Source: Primulina eburnea (taxonomy: Eukaryota > Streptophyta > Magnoliopsida > Lamiales > Gesneriaceae). Taken from it: a stretch of 64,000 bases of DNA. This document shows positions 59,292-64,000 of this stretch, piece after piece. Below the pieces are notes generated by a model that saw nothing but the letters and a program-made list of their open reading frames with translations, had not been told where the DNA came from and searched no databases. Every line of letters starts with the position of its first letter. Positions within the stretch are counted from its first letter, which is position 1. The DNA is taken from positions 27,400,069 through 27,464,068 of the forward strand of contig NC_133104.1 in assembly GCF_022965805.1 (NCBI RefSeq). Direction: 5' to 3'. Both the position numbers and the translations under genes were made by a program.

Positions 59292-59902
59292 CTTTGTATG
59301 GCCGTAAGTGTCGATCTCCTGTTCATTGGGATGAAGTAGGAGAGAGAGCAGAGTTGGGTCCAGAGATTGTTCAGCAGGCAGCAGAGGTAGTAGCCAAGAT
59401 CCGTGATAGGATGAGGACTGCTCAGAGCCGGCAGAAGAGCTATGCCGATCAGCGGAGGAGAGACTTACAGTTTGCAGTGGGCGATCATGTCTTCGTGAAA
59501 GTGGCACCTATGAAGGGTGTCATGAGATTTGGGAAGAAAGGGAAGCTCAGTCCGAGATTCATTGGACCGTTTGAGATCCTCGACAGAGTTGGGACGCTAG
59601 CGTATCGTGTGGCTCTTCCGCCGAATCTGGCCGGAGTACACAATGTCTTTCACGTCTCCATGCTGAGAAAGTACATGGCGAACCCTTCGCATGTGCTGAA
59701 TTTTGAGCCGTTGCAGCTTACTCCGAACCTATCTTATGAGGAGAGACCCGTGCAGATCCTAGACAGACAGGAGAAGAAGCTTCGGAACAAGCTTGTTAAG
59801 CGAGTCAAAGCCCAATGGCTCAACCATTCAGAGGAGGAAGCTACATGGGAATCTGAGTCAGAGATGAGGGAGCGTTACCCCGAGTTGTTCGGTGAGTTCT
59901 AA
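59292..59902 (+). pseudogene. Integrase C-terminus with chromodomain, element G1
   Basis: Resumes G1 at the target duplication, in register with 36635-38986. It holds LYGRKCRSPVHWDEVG, the GPY/F-type region (KLSPRFIGPFEIL, NVFHVSMLRKY) and the chromodomain-like end (WLNHSEEEATWESESEM), stopping at 59902. The ATG at 59273 lies in the copia LTR and is not a real start. Such chromodomains bind heterochromatic histone marks and steer integration; this is family knowledge. Confidence 0.93.
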
Positions 59903-59924
59903 TTTCGAGGACGAAATTTCTTTT

Positions 59925-59938
59925 AAGGGGAGAAGGAT
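59925..59938 (+). other. Polypurine tract of G1
   Basis: AAGGGGAGAAGGAT directly before the 3' LTR. Confidence 0.92.
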
Positions 59939-62900
59939 TGTAGAACCCGTAAAATCAGTAGACGTATAAGCCATGCATAATTCTAGATTTTTAAATTTAA
60001 TTAACTTCATTGCATGATTATTTTTTTTATGCATTTATTTGAAGTTAATTATTTATTTATTCAGTTCAGTAGTTGATTTTCAGCATTTCAGTTATTTCAG
60101 TGAGGCCGGACCGGAGTTGGAGTTTAGAGATAAATTTAAGATTTCAGAAAATATTTCCATGATTTAATTTAGCTAGCAACTAAGTTCAATTTAAGTTAAA
60201 AAGAAGGTTGGAGGATTTATTTTAATAATTTGAGGTGATTAAGAAATGAACTCATTTAAGTTGTTTATTTAAGTGGTTAGTTCACTAAATTATTTAAGGG
60301 GATAGTGAGGTTCCTAAGGGTTAGTAATTATCAACTAGATGTCAATATTATCCTTCCATTTTAGTAGTTAATATCGGCCACCCCTTGGAGATGCAATAAT
60401 TCAATTGCCAACTCATCCTTTGACCCCTTCTTGATTTGTTTAAGATATTAAGCTTTTTAATTATTTTGTTCCACCTTAATTAATTAATGTAGAGCATTAT
60501 CCAACCCTATTCTAGTAGTAGAATCGGCCACCACCACCTAGCAAACACCAACAACTCATTTGATTCAAAATTCAAAATTTAAATGAGAGTGGACTTAGTC
60601 ATGTTGTGGCCTTATATCTTGCACCCTCTCCTCACCTTCCTAACCATTTCTCCCCCCTCTCATTTTCGAAAATTCAGAGTGTTTTCAGAGCTGATAACCG
60701 TGAGAATCCAGTAGGAGATAGGAGAGAAAAAAAAAATCGAGTGCAAGAAAGATAGAAAAGAAGCACTCCACTCCTTCGTGCCGCGTCGTCGTCGTTTCGT
60801 TCGTTTTCTTTCGAAACGAATTCCAGGCATGTCTATATTCTTTTCTAAACCTCAATCAAGTCCTATATTATTTTATAGCATCAAATGGTCTCGATTTTTC
60901 AGCAGGAAACCGATTTTTTGACAGCAACATCACTTAAAAAAATTCTGCACAGTTTTATTCCTTGTGCTCTTCACGGTTTGGCTTGTTTTTGTGCATTCAG
61001 GTGGTTGGCTCGACTCCAGGCTCACCAGGCTACATCTAGACACATACTAGGGTGTGCCAAGACCGTGATGGTCCATTAAAACCAGCCCCATACATGTCAG
61101 AATTCAGAAATGACAGCAACCCTCCCCCTTGCATCTTATGAGTTTCGAAAATTTCAGTTTTGCTGTCATGGGAAGAGATCTGATCTTGGCTGCCCCAGGG
61201 GCTTATAGCCATGGTTAGATCACTTCCCTAGCACGTCTAAGACGTGACTAAGTCGCCCTTTTGGTGGCTTGGTCCATGGCTCCGCGGTTTGTAAATAAAA
61301 CGTCACAACAGCCCCTCTCCCTTTCTCGGCTCTTGAGTTTTGACAGCAGGTTTGCATTTCCTTTTTGTGGCTTGGTGTGGATCTGGTTCGGCCTTGTGCC
61401 CTTAGCCACGGTCCATACCACACCCCAAGATGTCTAGGTCGTGCCACGGTAAATTAATGGCCACTGGAACGACGCAAGATAACCCACGAAACAAGAACAG
61501 CCCACACTCCCCTTCTCGGCCCTTCATTGTACAGCACATGCATTTCGGTTTTGGGTTGCTTGGTGTGAATCTTGGTTGGCCTATGGCCCATAGCCACGGT
61601 TCATACCATGCCCCTACATGTCTAGATCGTGCCATGGTCAACCAAATGGCCACCGGAACGACGTAAGACATCGATCAAAGCAAGACACTACACTTGCACA
61701 GCTGCTGGAAATTACAGCAACTTGCTGTGTCGATTAGGAGGCTCGTTTGAGTTCTTGGTTGGCTTTTAGCCTATGGCCTTGGACTGGACAGTGCCCCATT
61801 GAGTTAGGAAGGTCATGTTTTCGACCGTTCATGATTCGCATCATTTTTGAGGTCGTTCGAGAATTTACGGTGCGATGTGCCAAATTGACTCTCAAAAGAG
61901 CGTTTCATGTTTTGGCCTCCATTTCACCTAGATTTCGACCCTCATAATTTTAGGAGCATAAATTCATAATTTTAAAATTATTTTAATCATGACGTCACGT
62001 TGGTTCAGTGTTGGTTCGGGTTGGTGTAAAGTCATGATTAAATACGAGGTCGTTAGAAGTAGTTGTCGCATTTTAGAAATTTAATTGCATAAATTTGCCT
62101 AAGAAAAATCCATTGCATATTTTCATGGCATTTTTAGGTTGCAGCGAGCCTGGGGACGATCCATTCCAGTTGGTAAAATTTCAGGATATTTTCATTATCG
62201 TCAATTAATTATTTTACGTGCATGAAAACAGAAAAATGATTATTTTTGAGATTTATGCGATATTTTTGAGCATTATTATTATTTATACGGTCGCCAGTGA
62301 CCGCTCAGTTCAGGTTGGTACCATCGGGTCTTCAGTGACCGCTCAGTTCAGGTTGGTACCATCGGATCTTCAGTGACCGCCAGCTCAGTTCCAGGCTCCC
62401 CGGTAGTCAGTTAACGATCAGTTTAGCTTAGTGCAGTGGCCACAGGCGTAAAACATAATCTCAACAGAAAATTTTATCAGTTATTTCAGTGCAGGCTCCA
62501 AGGAGCAATTATTTTCACTGTGATTATCAGTTCAGCATGCACGTATTATAATTGCTCAGTACAGATTATTTTCAGCATGTCACATGGCATGATATTTTAT
62601 CCCATGCATATTTTACTCCAGATTTTTACTCGTTACCTGCGATATATGCATGCTGAGTCTTTAGACTCACTAGACTTGATTGTTGTAGGTACTGATGAGG
62701 TCAGGGCCGAGGGCGGGGACCAGTGAGCCAGCTTGGGTCGGCAGTAGTGGCACCCGAGGACCTCAGTGCAGCAGTGTTTATTTTATTCCGCAAACAAATT
62801 TTTATCAGTCATTGGATATTTTTTTTAAAATTGTTATTGTTGGCAAACAATTATTTTCTTCCGCTGCAACCTTTTTGAAACATTGAACTTGATTCACCAG

Positions 62901-62993
62901 TTGATTTTATGAAAGAGGCCATTTAAGTTCTTTTAAAAAGAAAATTTTTAATTTTCCGCAAATTTTAAAGCAAGAAGTTTTAGGGCCTTTACA
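59939..62993 (+). repeat. 3' LTR of G1, 3055 bp
   Basis: Partner of 31632-34682, followed by TTCTC. Includes the 38 bp repeats at 62294-62369. ORFs inside repeat those of the 5' LTR and have no recognisable product. Confidence 0.95.
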
Positions 62994-63045
62994 TTCTCTT
63001 TCTCATGCAGGAGGAGAACATTTAGAAATAAACTATAAATTACCT
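62994..63045 (+). pseudogene. Pararetrovirus protease fragment, copy B beyond G1
   Basis: Begins with the TTCTC duplication and continues the polyprotein frame of copy B (LSHAGGE...INYKL). It breaks off at 63045. Confidence 0.85.
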
Positions 63046-64000
63046 TGATATTATTTTTCAAAGATTTTTTCAAATTTTCAAAGATATCATCAATTTGAGA
63101 TAATTGAGGAATATCCTCATCTGGATCCTGTGCATCATGCATCTTCATTAGATGTATGAATTGATTTTCACTTGATTCTGAAGCCATTGATTTATCGGAT
63201 TTTGAATCTGAACATCCAATGTTGGAGTATAAATCCTTTTTCATTTCCTCAATATAATCTTCAATCATCTTCTCTTTGGAATAAATCTCAGAATATTTCT
63301 GAGTCAGGATCTTGAAAGGACTCACAGAATCTTTCTCTTTTTCCTGTTGAGTATGGAATTCTTTCTGATATAAAGAAATTTTTTCCTCCATATTTAGAAG
63401 AGTTTCATGACCATGAAGTTTTCCAGTTGATGGATCTTCTCTTAGCATTTTATCCCAAAATTTAGTATAACTGACTCTTTTTAGACAAGGAATTCCTTCA
63501 TCAGTATAATCACATTCTGGTTGCCATCTCCAGATCCATGGAATTCCAAATTCCATGAAGAATAGACATAGAGTCTTGCCGTCAATCCAATGTTCAGAAA
63601 AGTATTTCTTTATGCATGGGGATACATTTAACCATGTATTCATAGGCTTTATAAAAATCTCTTGCAAAATCTTTGCAGATGGACCAAATATTTTCCACCA
63701 TATATAAAACCAATTTGGAATAGTATGATGAAAAATATTTTCACATATCTTCAGAAACCAAGTATGTTTCTTCTTTTCATTTTCATAAAATAAAGTTTTA
63801 TTAAAACTTTCAACGTAATCCCAATAATTGAATTTGAAACTCATTTTATGAGGTTCAGAATAAAATTCTTTTTCAACTAATGGAGATATACCCCATTTTT
63901 CAATAGATATAATCTTTTTGATAATGAATTTTGAGAAGTTATAACTTCCTTTTTGTTGAGTATTACTAAAAAAGTGAGTTATATCAACACTTTTTGTAGA
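63046..64000 (-). pseudogene. Pararetrovirus ORF3, copy C, running off window
   Basis: The frame is open from base 64000 down to the junction at 63046 (over 310 viral codons). It extends the copy B ORF3 by about 42 codons upstream (SVDITHFFSN, YNFSKFIIKK, EKWGISPLVEK), so the ATG at 63844 is internal and not the true start. Same Trp-rich segment (NWFYIWWKIFG, IPWIWRWQPE), helical stretch and acidic tail. The last viral codons are replaced at the junction, and the frame reads through antisense protease and LTR sequence to a chance stop at 62948. Function unknown. Confidence 0.82.

Larger units (their letters stand above)
31632..62993 (+). mobile_element. Tekay-like Ty3/gypsy element G1, interrupted by C1
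   Basis: Plus-strand element with LTRs 31632-34682 and 59939-62993, PBS, gag, gag-pro intron candidate, pol and PPT. Without C1 (38987-59296) it is about 11 kb. The LTRs differ at roughly fifteen positions by eye, implying a recent insertion. It carries stops and frameshifts in gag and protease-RT and one stop in integrase, so it is not autonomous. Confidence 0.95.

Overview
This 64 kb window looks like intergenic heterochromatin of a flowering plant. Every coding stretch I can assign belongs to an LTR retrotransposon or to integrated copies of a plant pararetrovirus (Caulimoviridae). I found no host gene, rRNA or tRNA gene. The host species cannot be named from the sequence. The mix of Tekay-like chromodomain Ty3/gypsy, SIRE-like Ty1/copia and Athila-like Ty3/gypsy elements is typical of angiosperms.

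Layout. (1) 1-3491: 5' end of a minus-strand Ty3/gypsy element (G0), with gag, PBS and a 2.34 kb LTR. It sits 30 nt into the third ORF of pararetrovirus copy A. (2) 3492-12058: pararetrovirus copy A, minus strand, nearly one genome length and decayed. A solo LTR (5638-7402, target duplication ATTAA) interrupts it. (3) 12059-26177: a third gypsy LTR (L4) with about 220 bp of its internal region. It is split by a complete minus-strand Tekay-like element, G3 (13391-24252, target duplication CAAAA). (4) 26178-31631: pararetrovirus copy B, plus strand, with a well-preserved promoter region and capsid/protease frame. (5) 31632-62993: plus-strand Tekay-like element G1 (target duplication TTCTC) inside copy B. 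G1 is interrupted at 38987-59291 by a composite SIRE-like copia element, C1 (target duplication CTTTG). C1 carries three LTRs, a complete pol, an additional ORF, a 46 bp scrap of another gypsy integrase, and an Athila-like element (A1, 48090-57896) that has lost its 3' LTR. (6) 62994-64000: 52 bp of copy B protease, then an abrupt fold-back into a minus-strand third pararetrovirus fragment that runs off the window.

Nesting order from the target duplications: pararetrovirus integration came first, then the solo LTR, L4 and G1; G3 entered L4 and C1 entered G1. The C1 outer LTRs are almost identical (two substitutions seen by eye) and the G1 LTRs differ at roughly fifteen sites in 3 kb, so both insertions are recent.

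The most interesting signals are three. Short palindrome arrays lie just upstream of TATA-like boxes in three LTR families. In the copia element and the Athila-like element the family's own array is repeated inside the element, immediately upstream of the additional ORF; in the copia case a clear TATAAATA box follows. This suggests a duplicated U3-type internal promoter for the extra gene. Second, the Tekay-like elements carry a conserved phase-1 GT-AG intron candidate between gag and protease, intact in G1 and with a mutated donor in G3. Third, the composite copia/gypsy/Athila structure implies recombination between two copia insertions that lie about 21 bp apart in homologous integrase codons.
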